64,000 nucleotides of DNA from Alloalcanivorax marinus. GTDB lineage: Bacteria; Pseudomonadota; Gammaproteobacteria; Pseudomonadales; Alcanivoracaceae. The position numbers and the translations under genes are program-made. The notes below the pieces were generated by a model that was given only the letters and a program-made list of their open reading frames with translations, had not been told where the DNA came from and did no database searches. The stretch spans positions 1-64,000 of the forward strand of contig NZ_JADDOL010000011.1 of NCBI RefSeq assembly GCF_016906305.1, read 5' to 3'. Below are positions 47,962 through 57,318 of the stretch, piece by piece (the first letter of the stretch is position 1; the number at the start of each line of letters is the position of its first letter).

Positions 47962-48216
47962 ATGGACACAACATTTTTGGACGCCCGCGGCCTGAACTGC
48001 CCGCTGCCGCTGCTGAAGACCCGCCAGGCACTGCGGGGCCTGGCGCCCGGTGCCTTGCTGGAAGTGGCGGCCACCGACGCGGGGTCGGCCCGGGACATTC
48101 CCGAATACCTTCGACAATCTCCCCATGAGCTGGTTCGCCGGCAGGATGACGACCGCGAGTACCGGTTTCTGATCCGCCGTGGCGAGGAAGGCCAGGGGCC
48201 GGAGCGGGGACGCTGA
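47962..48216 (+). CDS. TusA-family sulfur-carrier protein
   Basis: An 84-residue SirA/TusA/YeeD-like protein. The active-site motif is FLDARGLNCPLPLLKTRQAL with the single sulfur-accepting Cys at about residue 13. It is a persulfide carrier; the partner is not shown by the context. The stop codon shares one base with the next start (TGATG), so it is coupled to the permease gene, an arrangement common in Pseudomonas relatives. Confidence 0.9.
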   Translation: MDTTFLDARGLNCPLPLLKTRQALRGLAPGALLEVAATDAGSARDIPEYLRQSPHELVRRQDDDREYRFLIRRGEEGQGPERGR

Positions 48217-49289
48217 TGCTGGACGTGTTCAAAGGCTGGTTCAACACCTGGTTTTCCGATGACGAGGCGGTCTACCTGCTGGTGGTGCTGCTGGCGGGCT
48301 TCGCCGTGGTGGTGCTGTTCGGCGGCATGCTGGCGCCGGTGCTCACCGCCCTGGTGCTGGCCTATCTGATGCAGGGGCTGGTGACCCAGCTCAACCGCCT
48401 GGGCCTGCCGCCGGGGCTGTCGGTGAACCTGGTGTTTTTGCTGTTCCTGGCCGCCCTGACCATGGTGCTGGTGGTGGTGCTGCCGATGGTGTGGCGGCAG
48501 ACGGTGCTGCTGGTGCGCGACCAGTTGCCCTACATCGTGCACAACGCGGAGACCTGGCTGAGGGCGCTGCCGGAGCGCTACCCGGAGATGGTCTCCATGG
48601 AGCAGGTCAACACCCTGGTCAACATTACCCAGCGGGAGATGGCCCAGTTCGGTCAGTCGGTGCTGACCCTGTCCCTGTCATCGATTCCCAACCTGCTGGA
48701 TATTCTGGTGTTTCTGGTGCTGGTGCCGGTGCTGGTGTTCTTCTTTCTCAAGGATCGCCGGCTGCTGGTGGGCTGGGTACTGGGGTTCCTGCCGCAGCGG
48801 CGGCGCATCCTGTCCCATGTGTGGGACGAAATGGATCAGCAGATCGCCAACTACGTGCGCGGCAAGGCGGTGGAAATTCTGCTGGTGGGCGCCACCACCT
48901 TCCTGGCGTTTCTGTTCCTGGGGCTCAACTATACGGTGCTGCTGGCGGTGCTGGTGGGCTTTTCGGTGCTGATTCCCTATATCGGCGCCACCATCGTCAC
49001 CCTGCCGGTGGCGGCGGTGGCCTACCTGCAGTTCGGCTGGAGCGGCGATTTCGCCCTGGTGATGGTGGTCTACGGGGTGATCCAGTTCATCGACGGCAAT
49101 ATTCTGGTGCCGTTGCTGTTCTCCGAGGCGGTCAATCTGCACCCGGTGGCGATCATCACCGCCATTCTGTTCTTCGGTGGGGTGTGGGGGCTGTGGGGGG
49201 TGTTCTTCGCCATTCCGCTGGCCACGCTGCTCAAGGCGGTGATCAACGCCTGGCCGCGCCGGCCGTTGCCGGCGGAACCGGTGGGGTAG
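48216..49289 (+). CDS. AI-2E/PerM-family transporter
   Basis: A 357-residue membrane protein with about seven or eight helices: VYLLVVLLAGFAVVVLFGGM (about 19-38), LVFLLFLAALTMVLVVVLP, IPNLLDILVFLVLVPVLVFF, and a C-terminal block with FLFLGLNYTVLLAVLVGFS and the family motif IGATIVTLPVAAVA. Members export AI-2 in some reports and act as ion antiporters in others, so the substrate is open. It is followed by a REP hairpin. Confidence 0.9.
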   Translation: MLDVFKGWFNTWFSDDEAVYLLVVLLAGFAVVVLFGGMLAPVLTALVLAYLMQGLVTQLNRLGLPPGLSVNLVFLLFLAALTMVLVVVLPMVWRQTVLLVRDQLPYIVHNAETWLRALPERYPEMVSMEQVNTLVNITQREMAQFGQSVLTLSLSSIPNLLDILVFLVLVPVLVFFFLKDRRLLVGWVLGFLPQRRRILSHVWDEMDQQIANYVRGKAVEILLVGATTFLAFLFLGLNYTVLLAVLVGFSVLIPYIGATIVTLPVAAVAYLQFGWSGDFALVMVVYGVIQFIDGNILVPLLFSEAVNLHPVAIITAILFFGGVWGLWGVFFAIPLATLLKAVINAWPRRPLPAEPVG

Positions 49290-49293
49290 GGGG

Positions 49294-49351
49294 ATCGCGG
49301 CTGAAGCAGCTCCTACAGGGTGGTCGTTGTAGGAGCGGCTTTAGCCGCGAT
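49294..49351. repeat. REP hairpin (GCGGCT...GTAGGAGCG type)
   Basis: Arms 49294-49316 and 49329-49351 with two mismatches, between the convergent permease and acyl-CoA synthetase genes. The right arm reads GTAGGAGCGGCTTTAGCC. Confidence 0.75.
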
Positions 49352-49359
49352 ATACGGCG

Positions 49360-51189
49360 TCAGAAGCGGTACTGACCGCCGTCGATGCCCTGCTGGATTT
49401 CCGGGGTGAGCGGTTGATAAGCGCTCTCACCGGGCAGCAGCACATAGACCGGGTCGTCCACCTTCTCCAGATCGTATTTCTCTTCCTTGAGCTTGTTCTT
49501 CTGGTGCTTGAAGGTGCCCGTGGTTTCCACGCCGTGGTCGGTGATGCGCAGGAACACCGGCACCGCGTAGGGAGGCAGTTCGCGCTGCACCTCGGCGGTC
49601 AGGCCGGCCCAGTCCACCTCGCCGTGGGGCTGGTTGAGGCGCAACTCCGCCATGCCGGCGCGGCCGTTGGTGCCCGGGATTTCCACCCCATAGACCACCG
49701 ATTCCACCACCGGAGCGGTGCCGTCCAGGATCTGCTCCACTTCCGTGGTGGACACGTTCTCGCCTTTCCAGCGGAAGGTGTCGCCCAGGCGGTCCACGAA
49801 CTGGGCGTGGCGGAAACCGATGTCGCGCATCATGTCGCCGGTGTTGAACCAGGCGTCGCCCTTCTTGAACACGTCGCGGAAGATGGCCTTTTCGGTCTTG
49901 TCCGGATCGGTGTAGCCGTCGAACGGGGTCTTGTCGGTGATCTCGCCGAGCATCAGGCCGGATTCGCCCTTGCTCACCTTGATCATGTGGCCGTTCTTGT
50001 CCCGCACCGGCTCGTCCGCTTCCTTGTCGTACTTGACGATGGCGTAGCTGACCGGGGAGAAGCCCACGGTGTTGTCGAAGTTGAACACGTTGGTGAAGGC
50101 CACGTTGCCCTCGGAGGAGGCGTACAGCTCCACCACGCGCTCGATGCCGAAGCGGCTCTTGAAGTTCTTCCAGATGCTCGGACGCAGACCGTTACCGACG
50201 ATCACCTTGACCGGGTTGTTGGCGTCGTCCGGCTTCTCCGGCTGCTCGTGCAGGTAGCGGCAAAGCTCGCCCACGTAGCCGAAGGCGGTGCAGTTGTGCT
50301 TGCGCACGTCGTCCCAGAAGCGGCTGGCGGAGAACTTGCGCGCCACCGCCAGGCCGCCGTGGCCGGCGATCACCGAGGCCCAGCAGATCACCATGCCGGT
50401 GGCATGGTAGAAGGGCAGGGTGCAGTAGAGGCGGTCGTCCTTGCCCAGGCGCACCGCGGAGAAACCGAAGGCGCCGTAGGCCTTTTCCCAGCGGCCATGC
50501 TTGAACACCACCGCCTTGGGCAGGCCGGTGGTGCCGGAGGTATAGATATAGAACAGCGGATCGTGCAGGAAGGTCTGGTGGGTGGTGGCCGGGTTCTCGC
50601 TGGAGCAGTCCTTGATCTCGGTGGCGAGGTTGGCGAAGCCTTCCGGGGCGGTGCCCGGGTCCGCCAGGGTGTCCTGGTCGGCGAAGTAGAAGAAGTTTTT
50701 CTTTAGGTCCAGGTCGTCGCGGATTTCCTGGATAGTGGCCACCAGCTCCTCGCCGGCGATCACCGCCTTGGGTTCCACCAGATTGACGCTGTGCACCAGC
50801 ACCTTGCCTTTCTGGGAGGTGTTCAGCAGCGCCGCGCACACACCCAGCTTGGCGCAGCCCAGCACGGTGGCCAGCAGTTCCGGGCGGTTCTCGATGTCCA
50901 CCGCCACGGTGTCGCCTTTTTTCAGGCCGATGGAGGCCAGGTAGTCGGCGATGCGGTTGGCCCAGGCGTTGAATTGCTTGTAGGTGAGTTCCCGGTCCTC
51001 GTAGAGAATGGCGACGCCGTTGGGGTTCTGCGCGGTGGCGTGCTCGAAGGCCACCCCCAGCCCCAGCGGGGTATTGGCGTCGGTGTTCTTACTCATCTTG
51101 GAACCCTTGATGAGACCGGGCAGATTGCCGATCACCTCGGGCACCTTGGACAGCAGCTTGGGCAACGTAATCACGTCGGCGTTGCTCAT
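49360..51189 (-). CDS. atuH: Long-chain acyl-CoA synthetase (AtuH-like)
   Basis: A 609-residue AMP-forming ligase of the very-long-chain/FATP-like group. P-loop YIYTSGTTGLPKAVVFKHG (about 205-225), GNGLRPSIWKNFKSRFG, and motif NTGDMMRDIGFRHAQFVDRL with RWKGENVSTTEVEQIL (about 460-490). In P. aeruginosa the atu cluster ends with a similar gene, atuH. Here it follows atuF across 335 bases, so activation of citronellic or geranic acid is plausible. ATG 51189 with GGAGAT is chosen; an 85-residue upstream extension is compositionally non-coding. Confidence 0.85.
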   Translation of the reverse strand: MSNADVITLPKLLSKVPEVIGNLPGLIKGSKMSKNTDANTPLGLGVAFEHATAQNPNGVAILYEDRELTYKQFNAWANRIADYLASIGLKKGDTVAVDIENRPELLATVLGCAKLGVCAALLNTSQKGKVLVHSVNLVEPKAVIAGEELVATIQEIRDDLDLKKNFFYFADQDTLADPGTAPEGFANLATEIKDCSSENPATTHQTFLHDPLFYIYTSGTTGLPKAVVFKHGRWEKAYGAFGFSAVRLGKDDRLYCTLPFYHATGMVICWASVIAGHGGLAVARKFSASRFWDDVRKHNCTAFGYVGELCRYLHEQPEKPDDANNPVKVIVGNGLRPSIWKNFKSRFGIERVVELYASSEGNVAFTNVFNFDNTVGFSPVSYAIVKYDKEADEPVRDKNGHMIKVSKGESGLMLGEITDKTPFDGYTDPDKTEKAIFRDVFKKGDAWFNTGDMMRDIGFRHAQFVDRLGDTFRWKGENVSTTEVEQILDGTAPVVESVVYGVEIPGTNGRAGMAELRLNQPHGEVDWAGLTAEVQRELPPYAVPVFLRITDHGVETTGTFKHQKNKLKEEKYDLEKVDDPVYVLLPGESAYQPLTPEIQQGIDGGQYRF

Positions 51190-51524
51190 GGGATCTCCAT
51201 TAATCCGTGTTCTTGGAATGCCCGGGTCGCGCCGGGAGCTCGGGTCGGCGGCCCCGGTCGTCGAAACGGGTCGCCAAAAAAACGTCTCAAAAGCGGTGCC
51301 CGCCGGATTCGGAAAGCGGGGATACCTTAACGCCCGTTTCGTATACCAGCAAGCAAACCCAGGCCCCGAGCGCGACCCGCGAGTCGCACCGAAGCCGGGG
51401 CTATTGAAGCACACTCTGGCACCATGGTCCCGCCTTGGGGACACCGCCGCTTGTCATCCGGTGACAGGTCCATCCGGCTGCCGTCCATCGCCCGTCCCAT
51501 TGGGCCTCCACCCGGCGCCGCCGT
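51190..51524. other. 335-base spacer between atuF and atuH
   Basis: No gene or strong hairpin is seen. A minus-strand TATACG (51340-51345) preceded by TGG could be an extended -10 for atuH, without a recognisable -35. The open frame through the spacer is rich in Arg/Gly/Pro and lacks coding character. Confidence 0.4.
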
Positions 51525-53492
51525 TCACGGGGCGTCGGGCGTCACGGTGACCAGCACCTGTTGACGGCGCACCTGGTCGCCGGCGGTGGCGTTCACCGCC
51601 TCCACCACACCGTCGCAATCCGCGCTCAGAGAGTGCTCCATTTTCATCGCTTCCAGTACCGCGATAACTTGGCCGCGGGTGACCCTGTCCCCCGTCGCCA
51701 CGGTCACCTCGGTGAGCGCGCCGTCCATGGGCGCCTGGATACGGCCGGATCCGGGGCCGTCCGCGCCGGCGCCGGCGCGGTGGGTGCGATCCTCGAAAAC
51801 CACGCGCAGGGCACCGTCCTGCAGCCACAGCTGCTCGCCGTCCCGCCACCAGCGGTAATGCCGGCGTACCCCGTCCAGGGTGGCCACCAGGCCGCCGTCC
51901 GCGTCCACCCGGTCCAGGGTCAGCGCCGGGCCGTCGCGCAGGCCGGAGGGGGTCAGATAGAGGGTGCGTTCCTCCTCGCCGGCGGCCAGCACCAGGGGCT
52001 GGGCGCCCAGGCCGCTGGAATGCCAGCCGTCGTAGCCGCGCTGCCGGCCGGCGCCGTCGGCGCGCCCGGACGAGCCGGTCCGGGCGAGCAGCAGGGCGGC
52101 CAGGCCCCAGAGGGCGTTCGGTGGCGCCAGCGGCCGCAGGGCCGGGTCGTCGGCGAAGTCGCCGCCGATAAAGGCGGTGGTGGCCTGGCCGTCCGCGAAG
52201 CGGGGGTGGCGCAGAATCGCCGCCAGGAAGCGACGGTTGTCGTCCAGCCCCATCAGCTCGGTGTCCTCCACCGCCCGGATCAGACGGCGGCGGGCCTCGT
52301 CGCGGCTGGCGCCGAAGGCAATGATCTTGGCCAGCATGGGGTCGTAGTGGCTGCCCACCTCGGCGCCGTCCACCAGGCCGTGGTCCACGCGCACGCCGTC
52401 GCCGGAGGCCGGGCGCCAGCGTGCCACGGTGCCGGTTTGCGGCAGGTAATGCCGGGCCGGGTCCTCGGCGTAGAGGCGCACTTCCATGGCATGGCCGGAG
52501 AGGGTCACCTGTTCCTGGGTCAGCGGCAGGGGCGCCCCGGCGGCCACCCGCAGCTGCCAGGCCACCAGGTCCTGGCCGGTGACCAGCTCGGTGACCGGGT
52601 GCTCCACCTGCAGGCGGGTGTTCATCTCCAGGAAGAAAAAGTCGCCGTTGTCGGCGAGCAGGAATTCCACCGTGCCGGCGCCCACGTAATCGCAGGCCCG
52701 GGCGGCGTTTACCGCCGCCTCGCCCATGCGCGCGCGCAGGGCCTCGTCCACCGCCGGGGAGGGCGCTTCCTCCACCACCTTCTGGTGACGGCGCTGCACC
52801 GAGCAGTCCCGCTCGCCCAGGTGGATCACCTGGCCGTGGTGATCGCCGAACACCTGAATCTCCACGTGGCGGGGATTGACCACCGCCCGCTCCAGAATCA
52901 GCTCGTCGTTGCCGAAGCTGCTTTTCGCTTCCTGGCGGGCGCTTTTCAGCTGCGCCGGGATGTCGGCGGCGTCGGTGACCACGCGCATGCCACGGCCGCC
53001 GCCGCCGGCGCTGGCCTTGATCATCAGCGGCAGACCGACCCGCTCCGCCTCGCGGATCAGGGTGTCGTCGTCCTGGGCCTCGCCCTGGTAGCCGGGCACG
53101 CAGGGCACGCCCGCCTCCTGCATGGCGATCTTGGACAGGCGCTTGGATCCCATCAGGCGGATCGCCGCCGGCGGCGGGCCGATAAAGGTGACGCCGGCGG
53201 CGGCGCAGGCCTCGGCGAAGTCCGCGTTCTCGGACAGAAAGCCGTAGCCCGGATGCACCGCGTCCGCGCCGCTGCGCCGGCAAGCGTCCAGCAGCGCCTC
53301 GCTGTTCAGGTAGGAGTGCGCCGCCGTGGCCGGGCCGATGCACACCGCTTCGTCGGCCAGGGACACGTGCCGGGCCCCGGCGTCCGCCTCGGAGAACACC
53401 GCCACGGTGCGATAGCCCAGGGATTGCGCCGAGGCGATCACCCGGCAGGCGATCTCGCCCCGGTTGGCGATCAGAATCTTTTCAAAGCTCAT
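51525..53492 (-). CDS. atuF: Geranyl-CoA carboxylase biotin-containing subunit
   Basis: A 655-residue biotin carboxylase/BCCP subunit. Start KILIANRGEIACRVIASAQ, ATP-grasp glycine loop KASAGGGGRGMRVV (about 158), catalytic FLEMNTRLQVEHPVTE (about 285), and the biotinyl-Lys in LEAMKMEHSL near the C-terminus. With the carboxyltransferase AtuC it carboxylates geranyl-CoA. Methylcrotonyl-CoA carboxylase (LiuD) is nearly identical in layout; the atuA, atuD and atuE neighbours decide for atuF. Confidence 0.9.
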   Translation of the reverse strand: MSFEKILIANRGEIACRVIASAQSLGYRTVAVFSEADAGARHVSLADEAVCIGPATAAHSYLNSEALLDACRRSGADAVHPGYGFLSENADFAEACAAAGVTFIGPPPAAIRLMGSKRLSKIAMQEAGVPCVPGYQGEAQDDDTLIREAERVGLPLMIKASAGGGGRGMRVVTDAADIPAQLKSARQEAKSSFGNDELILERAVVNPRHVEIQVFGDHHGQVIHLGERDCSVQRRHQKVVEEAPSPAVDEALRARMGEAAVNAARACDYVGAGTVEFLLADNGDFFFLEMNTRLQVEHPVTELVTGQDLVAWQLRVAAGAPLPLTQEQVTLSGHAMEVRLYAEDPARHYLPQTGTVARWRPASGDGVRVDHGLVDGAEVGSHYDPMLAKIIAFGASRDEARRRLIRAVEDTELMGLDDNRRFLAAILRHPRFADGQATTAFIGGDFADDPALRPLAPPNALWGLAALLLARTGSSGRADGAGRQRGYDGWHSSGLGAQPLVLAAGEEERTLYLTPSGLRDGPALTLDRVDADGGLVATLDGVRRHYRWWRDGEQLWLQDGALRVVFEDRTHRAGAGADGPGSGRIQAPMDGALTEVTVATGDRVTRGQVIAVLEAMKMEHSLSADCDGVVEAVNATAGDQVRRQQVLVTVTPDAP

Positions 53493-53533
53493 CGGTGATT
53501 CCTTGTTGGTTGTTCCTGCCGTGGCGCGTCCTT

Positions 53534-53553
53534 ATCGCGACTTCAGTCGCGAT
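53534..53553. repeat. Short palindrome, half-REP
   Basis: ATCGCGACTTCAGTCGCGAT is a near-perfect 20-base palindrome just downstream of atuE and upstream of atuF. It matches the outer half of the REP family at 46359-46420. Confidence 0.55.
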
Positions 53554-54358
53554 CACCGGCCCAGGACGGCGCCCGCTTCTGCACGAAGGCCAGGGTGCCT
53601 TCCTGGCCCTCGTCGCCGTTGACCGCGTCGGCGAATTCCCGGGCGGCCCGGTCCAGCAGTTCGGCCATGGGCACCTGGCCCACGTCCAGCACCAGGGCCT
53701 TGGTGGCGCGGTTGGCGCCCGGCGCGCAGCGGCCTACCTGGGTGAGCAGTTCGGCCAGTTTTTTGTCCAGCTCCTCGGCGGAATCCGCCACCTCGTGGAC
53801 CAGCCCCAGGGCCAGCGCCCGGTGACCGTCGAAGCGGGCGCCGGTGAGCGCCAGACGGCGCGCCTGGGTGAGCCCCAGCCGTTGCACCACGAACGGGGCG
53901 ATCTGCGCCGGAATCACGCCCAGGCCGGTTTCCGGCAGGGCGAAGCGGGCATCGCCGGCGGCCAGCGCCACGTCGGACACGCAGGCCAGGCCGAAGCCGC
54001 CGCCCATCACCGCCCCTTCCAGCACGGTGATCAGCACCGCCGGCAGCCTGTTGGCGCGGGTGATCATTTCGCCGAAGCGTCGGTTGAGCCGGAAGAACGC
54101 CTCGCGGTCGCCCTCGGCGGCTTTCTGACGGGCCCCGGCCATGTCCTTGATGTCGCCGCCGGCGCAGAAGTGGCCACCGCTACCGCGCAACACCAGCGCG
54201 CGCACGCCGGCGTCGCTCTCCACCGCCTCGAAGGTGGCCATCAATTCTTCCACCATGGCCAGACTCATGGCGTTGCGCGCCTCCGGTCGGTTCAGGGTGA
54301 CGTGGAGGACGCCACCGTCCTGGGTCAGGGTGATGGCTTGGGTTTCGGGTAGCTTCAT
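53543..54358 (-). CDS. atuE: Isohexenylglutaconyl-CoA hydratase
   Basis: A 271-residue crotonase-fold protein. The oxyanion-hole strands are HFCAGGDIKDMAG (about 60-72) and LEGAVMGGGFGLACVSDVAL (about 108-127). In the Atu pathway AtuE hydrates isohexenylglutaconyl-CoA, the geranyl-CoA carboxylation product. ATG 54358 is preferred over an in-frame GTG four codons upstream. Twenty-five bases separate it from atuD. Confidence 0.88.
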   Translation of the reverse strand: MKLPETQAITLTQDGGVLHVTLNRPEARNAMSLAMVEELMATFEAVESDAGVRALVLRGSGGHFCAGGDIKDMAGARQKAAEGDREAFFRLNRRFGEMITRANRLPAVLITVLEGAVMGGGFGLACVSDVALAAGDARFALPETGLGVIPAQIAPFVVQRLGLTQARRLALTGARFDGHRALALGLVHEVADSAEELDKKLAELLTQVGRCAPGANRATKALVLDVGQVPMAELLDRAAREFADAVNGDEGQEGTLAFVQKRAPSWAGDRD

Positions 54359-54383
54359 TGGCGTTCTCACTCGATCAACTTCT

Positions 54384-55541
54384 TTATTTCTTTTTGCCCG
54401 GCAGAATGCCCATGGTCTTGCAGATGATGCCCAGCATCACCTCGTCGGCGCCGCCGCCGATGGAGGCCAGGCGGCCGTCGCGGTAGAGCTGGCTGGCCGG
54501 GTTGTCCCACATAAAGCCGTTGCCGCCCCAGTACTGCATGCAGCCGTCGGCGACCTCGCGCAGCAGGCGGCCGGCCTTGAGCTTGGCCATGGAGGCCAGA
54601 CGCAGTACGTCGCCGCCGTTCACATAGGTCTCGCAGGCCTGCCACACCAGGGCGCGCAGCAGTTCCACCTCGGTCTGCAGTTCCGCCAGCTTGAAATGCA
54701 CCGACTGGTTGTCGAGCAGGGACATGCCGAACACCGGGCGGGCGCGGGCGTACTCGATGGTGTCGTGGATCAGGTTGTCGCAGCCCTTGAGCGCGTTGGC
54801 GGCGCCCCACAGCCGCTCCTCCTGGAATTGCATCATCTGCATCATGAAGCCCATGCCTTCCTGGCCGATCAGGTTGCCGCGCGGCACGCGCACATCGTCG
54901 AAGAACACCTGGGCGGTTTCCGAGCTGCGCATGCCCAGCTTGTTGAGCGGCTTGTCCACGGTGATGCCGGCCGCGTCCTTGGGCACGATGATCAGGGATT
55001 TGTTGATGTGCGGTTTGTCGTCGGAGGTATTGGCCAGCAGACAGAAAAAGTCGGCGCTGGGAGAGTTGGTGATCCACATCTTGGTGCCGTTGATCACGTA
55101 GTCGTCGCCGTCCTTTTTGGCGTGGGTCTTGATGTTGGCCACGTCGGAACCGGCATGGGGTTCGGACACCGCGATGGAGGCCACCATGTCCCCGGCGATG
55201 GCCGGCGCCAGATAGTCGCGCTTGAGTTCGTCGGAGCCGAACCGGGCCAGGGCCGGCGTGGCCATGTCGGTCTGCACGCCGATGGACAGGGGCACGCCCC
55301 CGCACGCCGCGCCGCCGATCTCCTCGGCCACGATCAGGCCGTAGGAATAGTCGAGGCCCATGCCGCCGTATTCCTCCGGCTTGGTAACGCCCAGCAGCCC
55401 CAGATCGCCCATCTTCTTGAACACCTCGTGGATCGGAAACCGGCCCGCCGCTTCCCACTCCGGCACGTAGGGGTTGATCTCTTTCTCGACAAAATTGCGC
55501 ACCGTGCGGCGCAGCTCTTCATGTTCCTGGGTAAACAGCAT
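54384..55541 (-). CDS. atuD: Citronellyl-CoA dehydrogenase
   Basis: A 385-residue acyl-CoA dehydrogenase. Visible: AVSEPHAGSDVANIKT (FAD-site, about 124-139), KMWITNSPSADFF, and MQYWGGNGFMWDNPASQLYRD (about 335-354). Where medium-chain dehydrogenases have the catalytic Glu in EGT, it has Gly362-Gly-Gly. A Glu in QEERLWGAANALKG (241-242) sits where isovaleryl-CoA dehydrogenase keeps its base. AtuD oxidises citronellyl-CoA to geranyl-CoA. AGGAG precedes the ATG. Confidence 0.88.
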   Translation of the reverse strand: MLFTQEHEELRRTVRNFVEKEINPYVPEWEAAGRFPIHEVFKKMGDLGLLGVTKPEEYGGMGLDYSYGLIVAEEIGGAACGGVPLSIGVQTDMATPALARFGSDELKRDYLAPAIAGDMVASIAVSEPHAGSDVANIKTHAKKDGDDYVINGTKMWITNSPSADFFCLLANTSDDKPHINKSLIIVPKDAAGITVDKPLNKLGMRSSETAQVFFDDVRVPRGNLIGQEGMGFMMQMMQFQEERLWGAANALKGCDNLIHDTIEYARARPVFGMSLLDNQSVHFKLAELQTEVELLRALVWQACETYVNGGDVLRLASMAKLKAGRLLREVADGCMQYWGGNGFMWDNPASQLYRDGRLASIGGGADEVMLGIICKTMGILPGKKK

Positions 55542-55597
55542 GGGTTTGCTCCTGGGTTCTCGCGTTCGTTAAAAACGTTTCGTTTTTGTCCGGCGAG

Positions 55598-55690
55598 TTG
55601 AAAGTTAAAAGTTAAAAGGGCGGCTCCGCCAAGAGGCCCTGTCGTCGGCGGCGACGAAGCCGCCCTTTTAACTTTCAACTTTCAACTGCT
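55598..55690. repeat. AT-rich arms around a GC hairpin between atuC and atuD
   Basis: GTTGAAAGTTAAAAGTTAAAAGG at 55598-55620 and its near-perfect inverse ending about 55686 enclose GGGCGGCT.../AGCCGCCC. Each arm has internal GTTAAAA/GTTGAAA direct repeats. The base composition differs sharply from its surroundings. It may act as a transcript-processing or partial termination site between atuC and atuD. Confidence 0.6.
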
Positions 55691-55691
55691 T

Positions 55692-57302
55692 TTATAGCCT
55701 CGCCACGCCAAATGTATTGGCGCGCAGGTCCCTTTCCTCCGCCTGCCGGAAGATGTCCAACACATAGGCGAGGACTTTCCGGGTGTCGCGGGGGTCGATG
55801 ATGCCGTCGTCCCACAGCCGCGCGGTGGCGTAGAGGGCGGTGGATTGGGCGTCCAGTTTCTGGGCGGTGCTTTGCTGCAGCATATCCAGTACCTTTTCGT
55901 CCGGTTCCAGGCCGTTGGCTTTCTGTTTGGCCTCGGCGACGATGCGCAGCACCATGCCGGCCTGCTGGCCGCCCATCACCGCCACCCGGCTGTTGGGCCA
56001 GGCGAAGATAAAGCGCGGATCCAGCCCGCGGCCGCACATGGCGTAGTTGCCGGCGCCGTAGGAGCCGCCCACCAGAATCGACACCTTGGGCACCCGGGCG
56101 TTGGCCACCGCCTGGATCATTTTCGAGCCATGCTTGATGACGCCGTTCTGTTCCGCGTCGGTGCCCACCATGAAGCCGGTGGTGTTGTGCAGGAACAGCA
56201 GCGGACGGCCGGTCTGGTCGCAGAGTTGAATGAACTGGGCGGCCTTGGCGGCGCCGCGCGGGGTGATCGGGCCGTTGTTGCCGAGCACGCCGATGGTGCG
56301 GCCTTCGATATCGATCCAGCCGCACAGGGTGGCGGCGTCCCAGTCGTTCTTGAAATCGAGAAAGTCCGAGTCGTCGGCGATGCGCGCGATGATCTCGCGC
56401 ACGTCATAGGGCTTTCTGGGATCGGCGGGCACCACCCCCAGCAGTTCCTCGGCGTCGTGGCGAGGTGGCTTCCAGTCGCCGGCGGGCGCGGGGGTGTCCC
56501 TGAGCCCCAGTTTCTTCATGATGTCACGGGCGTGGCGGATGCCGTCCGCGTCGTTCTCGGCCAGGTACTCGGCGGTACCGGCCTGGCCGGTGTGCATTTC
56601 CGCGCCGCCCAGTTCCTCATCGCCGGCGATTTCCCCGGTGGCGGCTTTCAGCAGCGGCGGCCCGGCCAGGAACATCTTGGCGCGGTTGCGTACCAGCACC
56701 ACATAGTCCGACAGGCCCGGCTGATAGGCGCCGCCGGCGGTGGCGTTGCCGTGCACCACGGTGATCTGCGGCACCCCGGCGGCGGACAGGCGCGCCTGGT
56801 TGGCGAAGGTGCGCGCCCCTTCCACGAACACTTCCGACGCGTAGTTCAGGTTGGCGCCGCCGGATTCCACCAGGCTCACCATGGGCAGCCGGTTTTCCAG
56901 GGCGATCTTCTGCAGACGCAGGGTTTTGTGCAGCCCCGACGGCGTCACCGTGCCGCCCTTGATGGCGGAGTTGGAGGCGGTGACCAGGCAGCGTACACCG
57001 CACACATAGCCGATGCCGGCGATGGTGCCGCCGCCGGCTTCGGTGCCGTCCTTGTCGTCGTGCATCTTGTAGCCGGCCAGATTCATCAGGCTGAGGAAGG
57101 GCGAGCCCGCGTCCAGCAGCCGGGCCACCCGTTCATGGGGCAACAGCTGGCCGCGTTTCTCGAACTTTTCCCGCTTGCCCTCGGCGGTGTCCACCACCGC
57201 CTGTTCGATGGCGCGGAACTCGTCCACCGCGCGCAGCAGGGCGGCGCGGTTCTGTTGATAGGCCTCGCCGTTGGGATCGAGGACGGAGTCGAGCACGGTC
57301 AT
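55692..57302 (-). CDS. atuC: Geranyl-CoA carboxylase carboxyltransferase subunit
   Basis: A 536-residue carboxyltransferase with N- and C-terminal crotonase-like halves: GTEAGGGTIAGIGYVCGVRC (about 95), YQPGLSDYVVLVRNRAKMFL, and in the second half FLHNTTGFMVGTDAEQNGVI with GGSYGAGNYAMCGRGLDPRF (about 440). It pairs with AtuF. LiuB of leucine degradation is a close relative; the cluster context favours geranyl-CoA. Confidence 0.9.
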   Translation of the reverse strand: MTVLDSVLDPNGEAYQQNRAALLRAVDEFRAIEQAVVDTAEGKREKFEKRGQLLPHERVARLLDAGSPFLSLMNLAGYKMHDDKDGTEAGGGTIAGIGYVCGVRCLVTASNSAIKGGTVTPSGLHKTLRLQKIALENRLPMVSLVESGGANLNYASEVFVEGARTFANQARLSAAGVPQITVVHGNATAGGAYQPGLSDYVVLVRNRAKMFLAGPPLLKAATGEIAGDEELGGAEMHTGQAGTAEYLAENDADGIRHARDIMKKLGLRDTPAPAGDWKPPRHDAEELLGVVPADPRKPYDVREIIARIADDSDFLDFKNDWDAATLCGWIDIEGRTIGVLGNNGPITPRGAAKAAQFIQLCDQTGRPLLFLHNTTGFMVGTDAEQNGVIKHGSKMIQAVANARVPKVSILVGGSYGAGNYAMCGRGLDPRFIFAWPNSRVAVMGGQQAGMVLRIVAEAKQKANGLEPDEKVLDMLQQSTAQKLDAQSTALYATARLWDDGIIDPRDTRKVLAYVLDIFRQAEERDLRANTFGVARL

Positions 57303-57318
57303 GGCGTGTCCTTGTGGT

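Noticed and set aside
51525-57302. Assignment of the carboxylase genes to the liu (leucine) cluster
   Set aside because: atuA (DUF1446), the citronellyl-CoA-type dehydrogenase and the atuR arrangement fit the terpene cluster better. Leucine genes such as hydroxymethylglutaryl-CoA lyase are missing.
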